Source: Rhodanobacteraceae bacterium (GTDB lineage: Bacteria; Pseudomonadota; Gammaproteobacteria; Xanthomonadales; Rhodanobacteraceae). From it: a DNA stretch of 40,137 nucleotides. The position numbers and the translations under genes are program-made. The DNA lies in the NCBI GenBank assembly GCA_004299705.1, contig SCQS01000073.1:1-40137 (forward strand), in the 5' to 3' direction. Below are positions 9,011-17,324 of the stretch, piece after piece. Within the stretch, counting starts at the first letter, position 1. Each line of letters opens with the position of its first letter. Below the pieces are notes generated by a model. The model did not search any database and was not told the origin of the DNA. It was given only the letters and a program-made list of their open reading frames with translations.

Positions 9011-12000
9011 GCTGGACCGCGCGGCGCGGCGTCAATTCCATCGCCAAGTCCACGTAGCCGAGCACGCGCGCGACATCGGCCGGCGTGCGTTGCATGCAGT
9101 CGCGCGCCTCGCGGTTGGCGCCGCGTTGCAGCAGCACCCGCGCGGGCTCGAACATCGCGTGCATCGCGCAGGCGTGCAGGGCGGTGACGCCATGCTGGTC
9201 GGCGTGGTCGATGTCGGCGCCCGCATCCAGCAGCACCGGCAGCAGCGCGCCCAGGTGGGTGCCGTCGCAGTCGTTGCCGGGCTTGATGTGCACGCCCAGC
9301 AGCACCAGCAGTGGCGTGGTGCCGGCGCGGTCGGCGGCGTCCACGGGCGGTGCGCCACGCAACAAAGCGTCGATCAGGCGTCGGCAGCGCAGGCTGTCGC
9401 GGCTGTCGAAGCAGAAACGCGTGGCCGCGTGCAGCGCGGTCTGGCCACGTGCGTCGGTGAGATCCGCGCGCGCGCCGAGTTCGTGCAGCACGCCCAGCAT
9501 GTCGGCGTGTCCAAGCGCCGCGGCGATCATCAGCGCGGTCACCTCGTCGGCGTGGCGCATGTCGACCGCGGCGCCGGCCGCGACGAGCGCGCGCACGATG
9601 TCGGGGTGGCGCGCGCTGACGGCGGCCGACAACGGCGAGGCGCCGGTTTCCACCGTGAGTCGCGGATCGGCGTGTGCGGCCAGCAGGCGCTGCACACTCT
9701 GCAGCGCGCCGGCACCGCTCGCGCGCAGCAGCGCTGTGGCGCCGCGACTGTCGCGCTGGTCCACCGGCAGACCGAGTTCCAGCAGGCGCGCGACCGCATC
9801 GGGATCGGCGGCAGCGGCCGGCAAATCGTCGCCGCGCAGCGGGCGCCGGGGCAGCGCCCAACCGTTCCAGCGCAGCCAGTATTCGAGCTTGGTCGCGTCG
9901 CGCGCCAGCGCGAGGCCCAGCGGGGTTTCACCGCTGGCGGCAGGGCTTTCCGGGTCGGCGCCGTAGGCGATCAGCGCCTGCACCAACGGCAGCACCGCAT
10001 CAGGCGCGCCGTCCAGCGCGGCGTGCAACGGCGTGGCACCGGCGCGATCACGCACGTTGGGGTCGGCACCGCGTGCGAGCAGCGCTTTCAACACCGGCAA
10101 CAACGCGGGACGGCTGGCGTGATGCAGCGGTGTGCGATCGCTCGCGTCCGCGCCGAAGGCATCGGCGCCGCGTTCCAGCATCGTCAGTGCGAGCGCCGCG
10201 CCATCGTGTGCGTCACCCAAACGCGCCAACGAGTGTGCAAAGCGTCCGGCGCCCGCGGGCGTGGCGCCGGCGTCGAGCAGCTGGCGCACGGCGGCGGCCG
10301 AGCCGGGCAAACGATCGAGCAGGGCATCGAACAGCCGGCTGCCGTCGTCGAGGCGCGCTTCGGCGTCGAGGCCCTGCTCCAGTAAACCATGTTCCAGCAA
10401 CCATGCGCGCGGCGCGGCATCGGCGTGTTCGGCGAGGTCGAGAAACAGCGCCGCGAGTTCGTGGGTCGGCCAAGTCGCGACCCGCGCCTCGAAGCGCGCG
10501 ACCACCGACCAATGCCCGAAGCGCAGGGCATCGAGCAAATGTTGTGGTGTGTCCGCGCCGGCTTCGGGTTGGCTGGCCTGCGAATGGCTGGTGGGCACCG
10601 CGGCGGCGGGATCCATCAACGCGACCAGATCCCAGCGTCCCGAGACGCCGGCCTGGTCGATGGCGCTGCGCCCATCACCGCCCTTGCGCGCGGGATCGGC
10701 GTCGAGTTCCAGCAACGCGCGCACGCATTCGGCGTTGGCGCGCGGCGACTGGCAAGCCAGCATCAGCGCGGTACGTCCGTGCTGGTCGGCGGCGTGCACG
10801 TCGGGGTGTTTTTCCGCAAGCAATTTCACGATGCCGGTGGCGCCGGCGCGCGCGGCTTCCATCAGCGGCGTGGTGCCGTAGCGGTCGGCCAGCTTCGCGT
10901 CGGCGTTGGCATCCAGCAACACTCGCGCGATTTCGATGTGGTTTTCGCGCGCCGCGTGCAGCAACGCGCTGGCGCCCAGCGCATCGACCGCGTTGACGTG
11001 TGCCTTGTGCTTGAGCAGGGTATGCACGCCTTCAGGATCGTCGTCGGCGATCCCGGCGGCGGCGGGCAATGCGGCATCGGCGTGCGCGCCGTGTTCCACC
11101 AGGAAACGCAGTACCGGCCAGTTCGCGGCGGCGGCGGCGGCGCCGAGCGGCGTGGCCTGTTCGCGGTTGCGTGCTTCCAGCGGCGCTTGCGCATCGATCA
11201 GGATCGCCGCGACCGCGGGTTCCGCGCACAGCGCGGCGTGGTGCAGCGGGGTGTTGCCGTCGGCGTCGGCGCGCGCCGGGTCCGCGCCGTTCGCGACCAG
11301 GCTGGTAACCATTTCCGGACGGCCCTCGTGGCAGGCACGCGTGGTCGCCAGCAATGGCGTGAGGCCGGCGTGGGCGCGATTGACGTCGGCACCCTTCCCG
11401 ATCAACGCGCGCAGCAGGCGCGTGTCGGTCAGTTCGGCCGCGAGCACCAGGGCCGAGCGCTGGTCGCGCGCACCCGCGGGCGGTGTCGCGTTGGGATTCG
11501 CGCCTTGCGTCAGCGCTTCCAACGCCGCGGAAACATTGCCCACGCGCGCGGCCGCCAACAGGTTTTCATCGAGCACCGACTGCGCGGGCGCGGCCGCTTG
11601 TGCGACGGCCGTGGGTGCCGGGATGGGCGTGGACTCGGCTGCGTGATCGTCGGACACATTGTCCATTTCATTCGCGAGCATGCCGTCGCCCGGAGGCATG
11701 GGGCGCGGTTCGGTCGGGCCCGGCGGCAGTGGATCGAGGCGCGCGCGTTGGCCGCTGCACAGCAGGCGCAAGGTGCGGTTCGCGACGATCAGCGAGCACG
11801 CCGGCAGCACCAGCACCGCGAACAGGAACAACGCGGCGGTGCGGATTTCGTCAGGGAAACTGGCACCGACCCCGGCCAGTGAAAGCGCGCCGAACGCGAT
11901 CGCCAGTTGCGCCAGCGAGGCCGGCAGGAAGTGCGTGAAAAACAGGTCGTGCCGTTGGGTCAGGTGACGCGCGAAGCTGATGCTGCGCGCCAACGCGGCG

Positions 12001-12449
12001 GTGATCCAGGAATGCTGCTCGCCCGCGGGGAACGCATCGTCCCATTCGAACACCAGGCCGAATACCGGCCACACGCGCCACAGCACCACCAGCGTGATCA
12101 CCAGTGCCACGCACAGCCCCAGCGTCGCCACCAGCGAGGGTGCCTCGGAAAGTGCCATCAGCGGCCAGGCCACCAGCACGAACACCACCGCGGTATGGAT
12201 GGCCAGTGCGATCAAGTGCGCCGAGCCGCGCCTGAGCGCGGTGCGCACGAACGTTTCCCCGCAGCCGAAACCGATCGCGTGGCAAACCGCCGCCATCGAC
12301 AGCGACGCGCCGATCAGCAGCAACAGCAGTGAATAACGTTCCCACGCGGGCGGAATCCAGATCGCGAGGAACACGGCGACCAGCGAGGGGATGAAACAGG
12401 GCAGTGAGCGGGTCAGCGGCGGCCGACGTCGGGACTTGGCTTGAGACAT
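8964..12449 (-). CDS. Large membrane-anchored ankyrin-repeat protein
   Basis: The 1161-residue protein begins with roughly six hydrophobic segments (about 18-235, e.g. YSLLLLLIGASLSMAAVCHA). A polar linker (about 236-290) leads to ankyrin repeats that occupy almost all the remaining ~870 residues. Many units match the consensus G.TPLH.A...G....V..LL..GAD, for example GNTPLHHAAL, YGTTPLMEAARAG, GATPLHAALDG and HGVTALHACAMHA. I estimate about twenty repeats in two blocks, separated by a less regular stretch (about 610-700). Ankyrin repeats bind proteins, so a membrane-tethered scaffold is the likely role, but no partner is evident. A TATACT -10-like box lies about 27 bp upstream of the start, at 12476-12481. 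Base composition matches its neighbours. Confidence 0.88.
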   Translation of the reverse strand: MSQAKSRRRPPLTRSLPCFIPSLVAVFLAIWIPPAWERYSLLLLLIGASLSMAAVCHAIGFGCGETFVRTALRRGSAHLIALAIHTAVVFVLVAWPLMALSEAPSLVATLGLCVALVITLVVLWRVWPVFGLVFEWDDAFPAGEQHSWITAALARSISFARHLTQRHDLFFTHFLPASLAQLAIAFGALSLAGVGASFPDEIRTAALFLFAVLVLPACSLIVANRTLRLLCSGQRARLDPLPPGPTEPRPMPPGDGMLANEMDNVSDDHAAESTPIPAPTAVAQAAAPAQSVLDENLLAAARVGNVSAALEALTQGANPNATPPAGARDQRSALVLAAELTDTRLLRALIGKGADVNRAHAGLTPLLATTRACHEGRPEMVTSLVANGADPARADADGNTPLHHAALCAEPAVAAILIDAQAPLEARNREQATPLGAAAAAANWPVLRFLVEHGAHADAALPAAAGIADDDPEGVHTLLKHKAHVNAVDALGASALLHAARENHIEIARVLLDANADAKLADRYGTTPLMEAARAGATGIVKLLAEKHPDVHAADQHGRTALMLACQSPRANAECVRALLELDADPARKGGDGRSAIDQAGVSGRWDLVALMDPAAAVPTSHSQASQPEAGADTPQHLLDALRFGHWSVVARFEARVATWPTHELAALFLDLAEHADAAPRAWLLEHGLLEQGLDAEARLDDGSRLFDALLDRLPGSAAAVRQLLDAGATPAGAGRFAHSLARLGDAHDGAALALTMLERGADAFGADASDRTPLHHASRPALLPVLKALLARGADPNVRDRAGATPLHAALDGAPDAVLPLVQALIAYGADPESPAASGETPLGLALARDATKLEYWLRWNGWALPRRPLRGDDLPAAAADPDAVARLLELGLPVDQRDSRGATALLRASGAGALQSVQRLLAAHADPRLTVETGASPLSAAVSARHPDIVRALVAAGAAVDMRHADEVTALMIAAALGHADMLGVLHELGARADLTDARGQTALHAATRFCFDSRDSLRCRRLIDALLRGAPPVDAADRAGTTPLLVLLGVHIKPGNDCDGTHLGALLPVLLDAGADIDHADQHGVTALHACAMHAMFEPARVLLQRGANREARDCMQRTPADVARVLGYVDLAMELTPRRAVQLNAPVVTPLMTHPVE

Positions 12450-12599
12450 GAGGGGGTATGCGGCGAGGACGGCCCAGTATAAGGAATGCGCATGTACGAG
12501 AAGTTAGGGCGCGGACCGCGGCGGTCGTCGAGGGCGGGTCAGTAGAATGGGTAGGTCCTCCGATCGGGCCGGACAGGGCAGAAGCAAAGAGCGGTTTTA

Positions 12600-12666
12600 G
12601 ACACGGATCAAAACGGATAGAACAAAGTCTGTTGCCTTATCCGTGTTCATCCCTGTGATCCGTGTC
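12600..12666. repeat. Nested inverted repeat with TCCGTGTTCATCC core
   Basis: GACACGGATCA (12600-12610) pairs with TGATCCGTGTC (12656-12666), and inside it ACGGATA (12613-12619) pairs with TATCCGT (12638-12644). The right half contains ATCCGTGTTCATCCCTGTGA, resembling the ATCCGTGTTCATCCGTG repeats scattered in many proteobacterial genomes. It is followed by an AAAAGCTTTT palindrome. It could be a decayed mobile hairpin or a structured leader; there is no T-tract to make it a standard terminator. Confidence 0.55.
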
Positions 12667-12781
12667 AAAAAGCTTTTGCAAAACACCGGGAAGCTTTCGC
12701 CCTGCCGGCACGGACGACTTCAGCGCTTCGCGCGATGCTCGTGGACGAACCGAGTGCAGCGTTGCTTGCCGGTGCGCCTAC

Positions 12782-12841
12782 TTGCGCCAACCCCGCCGGG
12801 GTGCGATAGTCGCCATAACAAAATTCATACAAACGTATGAA
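12782..12841 (+). promoter_or_regulatory. Candidate sigma-70 promoter and palindromic operator of the fadL-like gene
   Basis: A TTGCGC box (12782-12787) and GATAGT (12805-12810) are separated by 17 bp. Just downstream is a perfect inverted repeat, TTCATAC-AAAC-GTATGAA (12824-12841), in a locally AT-rich patch. A palindrome immediately after the -10 box is a classic repressor position, and its form suits a TetR-family dimer of the kind that controls fatty-acid genes. The regulator identity is inferred; no regulator gene is nearby. Confidence 0.5.
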
Positions 12842-12902
12842 AGACGCGCGCGGCGCGACCCGCAGCCATAAACCACAAAATCAATCGACCGGAGACTCAC
12901 CG

Positions 12903-14264
12903 ATGAACAAGCAACTGATTTCAGCGCCGAAAGTGGCGGGCCTCGCGTTGGCCGCCTTGAGCGTGGCCGTGGCCGGGGCGCTGGTGAGCCCGGCAGCGTC
13001 CGCGTCCGGCTTCCAGATCAGCGAAAACACCGCGCAGGCGCTGGGCCGCGCGTACGCGGGTCGCGAGGCGGCCGGCAACGACGCCTCGGTGGTGCTGAAC
13101 AACCCCGCCGCGATGGTCGATTTCAACACCTATGCGGTGCAGCTGGATGCCACCGCGATCAACGTCAGCACCCAGTTCCACGGCGGCGGCACCGACGCGA
13201 TCGGCCAGCCGCTGACGGGCGGCAATGGCGGCAACGGCGGTGGCGTCTACGCCGTACCGGCGATCAGCTTCATCGCGCCGATCGCCCAGAACTGGCGGAT
13301 CGGCTTCGGCATCGACGCGCCGTTCGGTCTCAAGACCCAGTACGACGCCGGCTGGGTGGGGCGCTATTCGGCGCTCAAGTCCAGCGTGAAGTCGATGGAT
13401 CTCGTGGGTTCGGTGGCCTGGGCGATCAACCCGCAGTTCTCGCTGGGCTTTTCGGTGATCGCGCAGAAGACCACCATCGACCTTTCCCAGGCGGTCGATT
13501 TGGGCGCGGTGCTGGCGGCCAACCCGGCGCTGCCGCCGGGCATGTTCCTGCCGCAATCGGCGGACGGCTTCGCCGAAGTGCGCGGCGACAACTGGAAGTG
13601 GGGCTGGCAGATCGGCGCCGAGTGGAAGCCGACCGCGCAGGACACCTTGGCGCTGGATTACCACGCCAAGATCAACCACCAGATCAACGGCAAGGCGTAC
13701 TTCACGGTGCCGGCCAACGCGCAGGCCATCTTCTCGCAGCTCGGCCCGCTGGCGCCGTTCCAGAACACCTCGGCGTCGGGCGCGTTCGCGACCCCGGCCA
13801 TGGCTTCATTGAGCTACTGGCACAAGACCGAAGGCCCGGTGTCGTGGGGCGCGGAACTCGGCTGGACTGGCTGGAGTTCGTTCAAGCAGCTGGCGATCAC
13901 GTTTGGCAACCCGGCGCAGCCACCCGAGAACATCCAGTACAAGTGGCGCAACACCTGGTTCGGCTCGGTCGGCATGGATTACAAGTTGAGCGACACCTGG
14001 ACGCTGCGCGGCGGCCTGGCCTACGACCAGACCCCGACCCAGAACTTCTCGCGCGACCCGCGCATCCCTGACGGCGCGCGCAAGTGGATCGCGCTGGGCG
14101 TCGGCTACACGCCGGTGCAGGACCTGACCCTCAACATCGGCTATGCGCACCTGTTCGTCAACAGCGGCGCCGTCAACGACATGAGCGCGACCGGCGACAA
14201 CCTGGTCGGCAGCTTCGACAACTCCGGCGACCTGCTGGGCATTTCGATGCAGTACAAGTTCTGA
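12903..14264 (+). CDS. FadL/OmpP1-family outer-membrane long-chain fatty-acid transporter
   Basis: A 453-residue beta-barrel of the FadL/TodX/OmpP1 family that passes hydrophobic compounds, typically long-chain fatty acids, across the outer membrane. The ATG at 12903 is preceded by a GGAG Shine-Dalgarno sequence; a longer open frame starts 22 codons earlier but would hide the signal peptide. The signal peptide has a positively charged start (MNKQLISAPK), a hydrophobic core and cleavage near SASA/SGFQ. The mature start SGFQISENTAQALGRAYAG.EAA is the FadL hatch signature, followed by NDASVVLNNPAAM. The chain ends in aromatic MQYKF, as expected for BAM-dependent barrels. It is monocistronic, with a downstream repeat and terminator. 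The exact substrate is unknown. Confidence 0.92.
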   Translation: MNKQLISAPKVAGLALAALSVAVAGALVSPAASASGFQISENTAQALGRAYAGREAAGNDASVVLNNPAAMVDFNTYAVQLDATAINVSTQFHGGGTDAIGQPLTGGNGGNGGGVYAVPAISFIAPIAQNWRIGFGIDAPFGLKTQYDAGWVGRYSALKSSVKSMDLVGSVAWAINPQFSLGFSVIAQKTTIDLSQAVDLGAVLAANPALPPGMFLPQSADGFAEVRGDNWKWGWQIGAEWKPTAQDTLALDYHAKINHQINGKAYFTVPANAQAIFSQLGPLAPFQNTSASGAFATPAMASLSYWHKTEGPVSWGAELGWTGWSSFKQLAITFGNPAQPPENIQYKWRNTWFGSVGMDYKLSDTWTLRGGLAYDQTPTQNFSRDPRIPDGARKWIALGVGYTPVQDLTLNIGYAHLFVNSGAVNDMSATGDNLVGSFDNSGDLLGISMQYKF

Positions 14265-14278
14265 CCACACGTTCCACC

Positions 14279-14379
14279 ACCCCTTCCAACGGAAGGGGGT
14301 CGCTGCGCAGCAGCGGGGGGATGAGCGCTCGGATGAGAAAGCCATCCCCCTCATTCCCCCTTCCTTTGGAAGGGGGAGG
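14279..14379 (+). repeat. Multi-hairpin GC-rich repeat, copy B
   Basis: A full unit in order: outer hairpin ACCCCTTCC-AAC-GGAAGGGGGT, inner hairpin CGCTGC-GCA-GCAGCG, then GGGGGGATG. A spacer leads to AAAGCCATCCCCCTCATT and a last hairpin CCCCCTTCC-TTT-GGAAGGGGGAGG. GGGGGATG and CATCCCCC can pair across the spacer. It lies downstream of the fadL-like stop and upstream of its terminator. Confidence 0.8.
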
Positions 14380-14402
14380 TACGCTCGAAGCGCTTTTTGA
14401 CA

Positions 14403-14432
14403 AACCCCGCCCTCGTGGCGGGGTTTTTGTTT
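14403..14432 (+). terminator. Rho-independent terminator downstream of the fadL-like gene
   Basis: AACCCCGCC (14403-14411) pairs perfectly with GGCGGGGTT (14417-14425) across a five-base loop and runs into TTTTGTTTG. It is the clearest intrinsic terminator in the window. It should end fadL transcripts that pass through repeat B and insulate the permease promoter. Confidence 0.88.
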
Positions 14433-14500
14433 GCCTGTTTGCCTGTTTGCCGCGAAAGATGCAACTCCGGCACGCGCATGGCATCGCGCAAGCCGCGAAC

Positions 14501-14536
14501 ACTGTCCGCAGTGTCCGGACAGTGTCCGCGGACACT
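14501..14536 (+). promoter_or_regulatory. Cluster of TGTCCG palindromes: candidate enhancer-binding-protein site
   Basis: Within 36 bp there are three overlapping dyads. ACTGTCCG (14501-14508) pairs with CGGACAGT (14516-14523). TGTCCGGACA (14512-14521) is a perfect 10-bp palindrome. AGTGTCCGCGGACACT (14521-14536) is a perfect 16-bp palindrome. The cluster ends about 64 bp before the -24 element of the sigma-54 promoter, which suits an upstream activating sequence for a bacterial enhancer-binding protein. The activator's identity is unknown, and no such gene is in the window. Confidence 0.7.
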
Positions 14537-14598
14537 CTTTTCGTGATGTGCCGCCGCGCAACAGACTGATTCTGAACGGTAATTCTAGACCGTGACGT

Positions 14599-14615
14599 CG
14601 GCATGGCGCTTGCAA
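14599..14615 (+). promoter_or_regulatory. Sigma-54 (RpoN) promoter of the permease operon
   Basis: The sequence CGGCATGGCGCTTGCAA matches the consensus TGGCACG-N4-TTGCW. The GG (14600-14601) and the GC (14612-14613) have the obligatory 12-bp register, and TTGCA is exact. Transcription would start near 14625, leaving a leader of about 108 nt to the first permease start codon. The nearby upstream palindrome cluster supports the call, since sigma-54 needs an enhancer-bound activator. Confidence 0.75.
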
Positions 14616-14732
14616 CCATTGATACGGGGAGGTGGTGCGGCGAGTGGGTGCGGACGGTCTGTCCAGTCGGCCCGGGTGTCGCGTGGATGACGCCATCGAG
14701 CGGAATGCGCTCCGGGCAAAGGAAGGACGTGC

Positions 14733-16043
14733 ATGATCGGGTACTACTTTGATTTGGCCTTGCGCAGCCTGAAGCGCAGTCCCGGCCTCACCGCGCTGAT
14801 GGTGCTGTCGATCGGCGTGGGCGTGGCGCTGGCGATGTCCACGTGGACGCTGGAACACCTGATGTCCGGCGATCCGTTCCCGCAGAAGTCGGCCGAGATT
14901 TATTTCCCGACCATCGACATGTGGGGGCCAGCGGCGCACGCGAAGGCGTCGAATAGCAATGATCCGCCGGACTTGCTGGATTACGGCACCGCCGAAGCGT
15001 TGCTGCGCGACCATCGCGCGACGTATCAGGCGGCGGTGTATGCGGTCATACCGACCCTCGTGCCCGCATCATCCGATGTGCATCCTTTCAGGGAGTTCGG
15101 TTTCGCGGTGTCGGGTGAGTTCTTCCCGATGCTCGACGTGCCCTTCCGCTACGGCGCGGGCTGGAGCACTGCCGCCGATGCGGCGCGTGCGCAGGTGGTG
15201 GTGATCAGCGGCGAGCTCAACGACAAGCTGTTCGGTGGCGCCGACAGTGTCGGCAAGGTGTTGCGCATCGACGGACGTGAGTACCAGGTGGTGGGCGTGT
15301 TGGGCGACTGGCAGCCGCACCCCGCGTTCTACGCGATTCCTTCCGTGGGCGCCCTGCTGCAAAACTCGCCCGGGCTGTTCGTGCCCTTCGACACCGCGAT
15401 CGCCGCGCAGATGCCCGACGACGGCGGCACGGACTGTTTCAAGTCGCCCGAGGATTCCGGTTTCGCGGGCTTCCTGCGTTCGAGCTGCGCGTGGATCAGT
15501 TATCTCGTACAACTCGATTCGCCCGCCGCGGCGCGACGCTACGAAAACTACCTCACGGGCTTTGCGCAGCAGCGCTTCAGCTGGAAGCCGAACGTACGGC
15601 TGTACGGACTGATGGCGTGGCTGGACCACATGCAAATCGCGCAGGGTACCTTCCAGTTCCTGAAACTGGTGGGCGTCGGCCTGTTGATCGTGTGCCTGGT
15701 GGACACCATCGGGCTGATGCTGGCGAAGTTCCTGCGCCGCTCGGGCGAAATCGGCATCCGCCGCGCGCTCGGTGCCACCCGCCGCGCGATCTACGCCCAA
15801 TTCCTCACCGAGGCGGGCCTGATTGGCGTCGCCGGCGGCGTGCTCAGCATCCCGTTGACCTGGCTCACCATGCTGTGGATGCGATCGAAGATGGCGGTGG
15901 GCTGGCAATGGCTCACGCAGATCAACGTGAACCTGCTCGCGTGGACGGTGGCCGTCGCGATCGTCGCTACCGTGCTGGCTGCGCTCTATCCCGTGTGGCG
16001 CGCGGCGCATGTGCAGCCCGCGTGGCAGATCAAGTCGAATTGA
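14733..16043 (+). CDS. MacB/FtsX-type ABC transporter permease (unit 1, protein a)
   Basis: A 436-residue inner-membrane permease with the MacB/FtsX topology. One N-terminal helix (about 18-40, LTALMVLSIGVGVALAMS) is followed by a large periplasmic MacB_PCD-like domain (about 45-300) and three C-terminal helices forming the FtsX domain (about 310-430). The cytoplasmic loop carries EIGIRRALGATRRAI, the conserved segment facing the ATPase. A good Shine-Dalgarno (AAGGAAGGA) precedes the ATG. It heads a four-gene operon behind a sigma-54 promoter. Its closest relative in the window is the third gene (17453), with the same start (GYYxDLALxSxKRxPxLTALMVL). No ATPase gene accompanies it. The substrate is unknown; this type of transporter usually extrudes peptides, lipids or antimicrobials, or drives mechanotransmission. 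Confidence 0.88.
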   Translation: MIGYYFDLALRSLKRSPGLTALMVLSIGVGVALAMSTWTLEHLMSGDPFPQKSAEIYFPTIDMWGPAAHAKASNSNDPPDLLDYGTAEALLRDHRATYQAAVYAVIPTLVPASSDVHPFREFGFAVSGEFFPMLDVPFRYGAGWSTAADAARAQVVVISGELNDKLFGGADSVGKVLRIDGREYQVVGVLGDWQPHPAFYAIPSVGALLQNSPGLFVPFDTAIAAQMPDDGGTDCFKSPEDSGFAGFLRSSCAWISYLVQLDSPAAARRYENYLTGFAQQRFSWKPNVRLYGLMAWLDHMQIAQGTFQFLKLVGVGLLIVCLVDTIGLMLAKFLRRSGEIGIRRALGATRRAIYAQFLTEAGLIGVAGGVLSIPLTWLTMLWMRSKMAVGWQWLTQINVNLLAWTVAVAIVATVLAALYPVWRAAHVQPAWQIKSN

Positions 16044-16053
16044 GGACACGGCC

Positions 16054-17319
16054 ATGAACCTTCCCCCCACCCTCGCCGCACTGCGCAAGCACAAGGCCGG
16101 CGTGTTCCTGATCGGCCTGCAGGTCGCGTTGACTTTGGCGATCACGTGCAACCTCGTATTCATCGTCACTACCAATGCCGGGTACATCCACCGCCCGACC
16201 GGACTGGATGAAATCAACCTGTTCCTGATCGGCCAGTCCTTCGCGAACGCGCCGGTCGGCGATGACGCGGCGGCGCTCGAAAAACTCGATTCAATGCAAC
16301 TGACCGACCTCGCCACCCTGCGTGGTCTGCCCGACGTGCAGGATGTGTCGCCGGTCAGCAGCATGCCGCTGACCGGCAGCACCAACAGCGCCGACGTGTC
16401 GTTGAAGCCGGCGCAGATGCATGGCCTTGCCAAAGCCGCCCTGTTCTGGGTGGATGACCAGATCATCCCGACATTCGGGTTGCAGCTGGTCGCGGGTCGC
16501 GACTTCACCAGCGCCGACGTGCGGCATCTCGACCCCAACAGCAAGACCGCGCCCCCGCTGGTGATCGTGTCGCAGGCACTGGCCCACAAGCTGTACCCGC
16601 ACGGCGATGCGGTCGGCAAGCCGATCTGGCTGAACCAGAATACCGCGCCCAGCACCATCGTGGGCGTGGTGGCACGGCTGTTCACTTCTTCGCAACAGGC
16701 CCACACGGCAGCCGCGTACTACACGATCCTGATTCCCGCGCGGATCGACGCCGCCACGACTTTGTACGCCGTGCGCACGCGCCCCGGCCGGATGCGGCAG
16801 GCAATGGACGCAGCACGCAAGGCGCTGTTCCGGGTCGATCCGCTGCGGATCATGCAGCCGAACGGAAAGTATTCGATCATGGGCCTGCACACGTTCGCCC
16901 AGATCCGCGCCAAGGGCTATGCGCTGGAAATCGCGCTGGTGCAAATCCTGACCGCGATCACGGTGATCCTGCTGCTGGTGACCGGTGTCGGGATCACCGG
17001 CCTCACCAGTTTCTGGGTCGGCCAGCGCCACAAGCAGATCGGCATCCGCCGTGCGCTGGGCGCGACGCGCGCCAACATCCTGCATTACTTCCAGATCGAG
17101 AATCTCATCATCGCCGGTGGCGGCTGCGTCGTCGGCGTGGTGCTGGCGATCGGCATCGATCTGATGTTGCTGAAGATGTTCCAGACCGACCACCGCATGC
17201 CGGTGTGGTACGTGGCGATCGGCGTGATCGTGATCCTGCTGCTGGGGCAACTCGCGGTATTCGCGCCGGCGCGGCGTGCGTCCAAGGTGCCGCCGGTGGT
17301 GGCGACAAGGAGCGTGTGA
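16054..17319 (+). CDS. MacB/FtsX-type ABC transporter permease (unit 1, protein b)
   Basis: A 421-residue permease of the same superfamily but a different subtype. Its N-terminus is LAALRKHKAGVFLIGLQVALTLA, with a helix at about 18-40. A periplasmic domain follows (about 45-290), then the FtsX block (about 300-415) containing FWVGQRHKQIGIRRALGATRANILHYFQ. The start is taken at 16054, 10 bp after the upstream stop; a longer frame overlaps the previous gene. The fourth gene (18768) is its paralogue, and the two share the terminal sequence VPPVVATRSV. With the preceding gene it forms a probable heterodimer. Repeat copy C begins a few bases after its stop. Confidence 0.87.
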   Translation: MNLPPTLAALRKHKAGVFLIGLQVALTLAITCNLVFIVTTNAGYIHRPTGLDEINLFLIGQSFANAPVGDDAAALEKLDSMQLTDLATLRGLPDVQDVSPVSSMPLTGSTNSADVSLKPAQMHGLAKAALFWVDDQIIPTFGLQLVAGRDFTSADVRHLDPNSKTAPPLVIVSQALAHKLYPHGDAVGKPIWLNQNTAPSTIVGVVARLFTSSQQAHTAAAYYTILIPARIDAATTLYAVRTRPGRMRQAMDAARKALFRVDPLRIMQPNGKYSIMGLHTFAQIRAKGYALEIALVQILTAITVILLLVTGVGITGLTSFWVGQRHKQIGIRRALGATRANILHYFQIENLIIAGGGCVVGVVLAIGIDLMLLKMFQTDHRMPVWYVAIGVIVILLLGQLAVFAPARRASKVPPVVATRSV

Positions 17320-17324
17320 TGTTC

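Larger units (their letters stand above)
12450..12902. other. Intergenic region between the ankyrin gene and the fadL-like gene
   Basis: These 453 bp contain no convincing gene; the short frames there have no recognisable product. They hold a possible minus-strand -10 box (AGTATA at 12476-12481) for the ankyrin gene, a nested inverted repeat at 12600-12666, and a promoter/operator candidate at 12782-12841 for the fadL-like gene. Nothing could be recognised between about 12677 and 12780. Confidence 0.6.
14265..14732. other. Intergenic region between the fadL-like gene and the permease operon
   Basis: These 468 bp contain no gene but are dense in signals. In order they hold repeat copy B (14279-14379), a strong terminator (14403-14432), three tandem TTTGCCTG-like units at its end, a TGTCCG palindrome cluster (14501-14536) and a sigma-54 promoter (14599-14615). 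A leader of roughly 108 nt follows, with a small GAGCG-CGCTC hairpin (about 14698-14712) just before the AAGGAAGGA ribosome-binding site of the first permease gene. Confidence 0.75.

Noticed and set aside
12458-12871. Several 65-69-codon frames between the ankyrin and fadL-like genes
   Set aside because: They have no ribosome-binding site and no recognisable sequence, and they overlap repeat and promoter features.
14279-14379. Repeat copy B as the terminator of the fadL-like gene or as a CRISPR-like unit
   Set aside because: Its hairpins lack T-tracts, and a true terminator follows at 14403. The copies are scattered with no regular spacers, so no CRISPR array is present.
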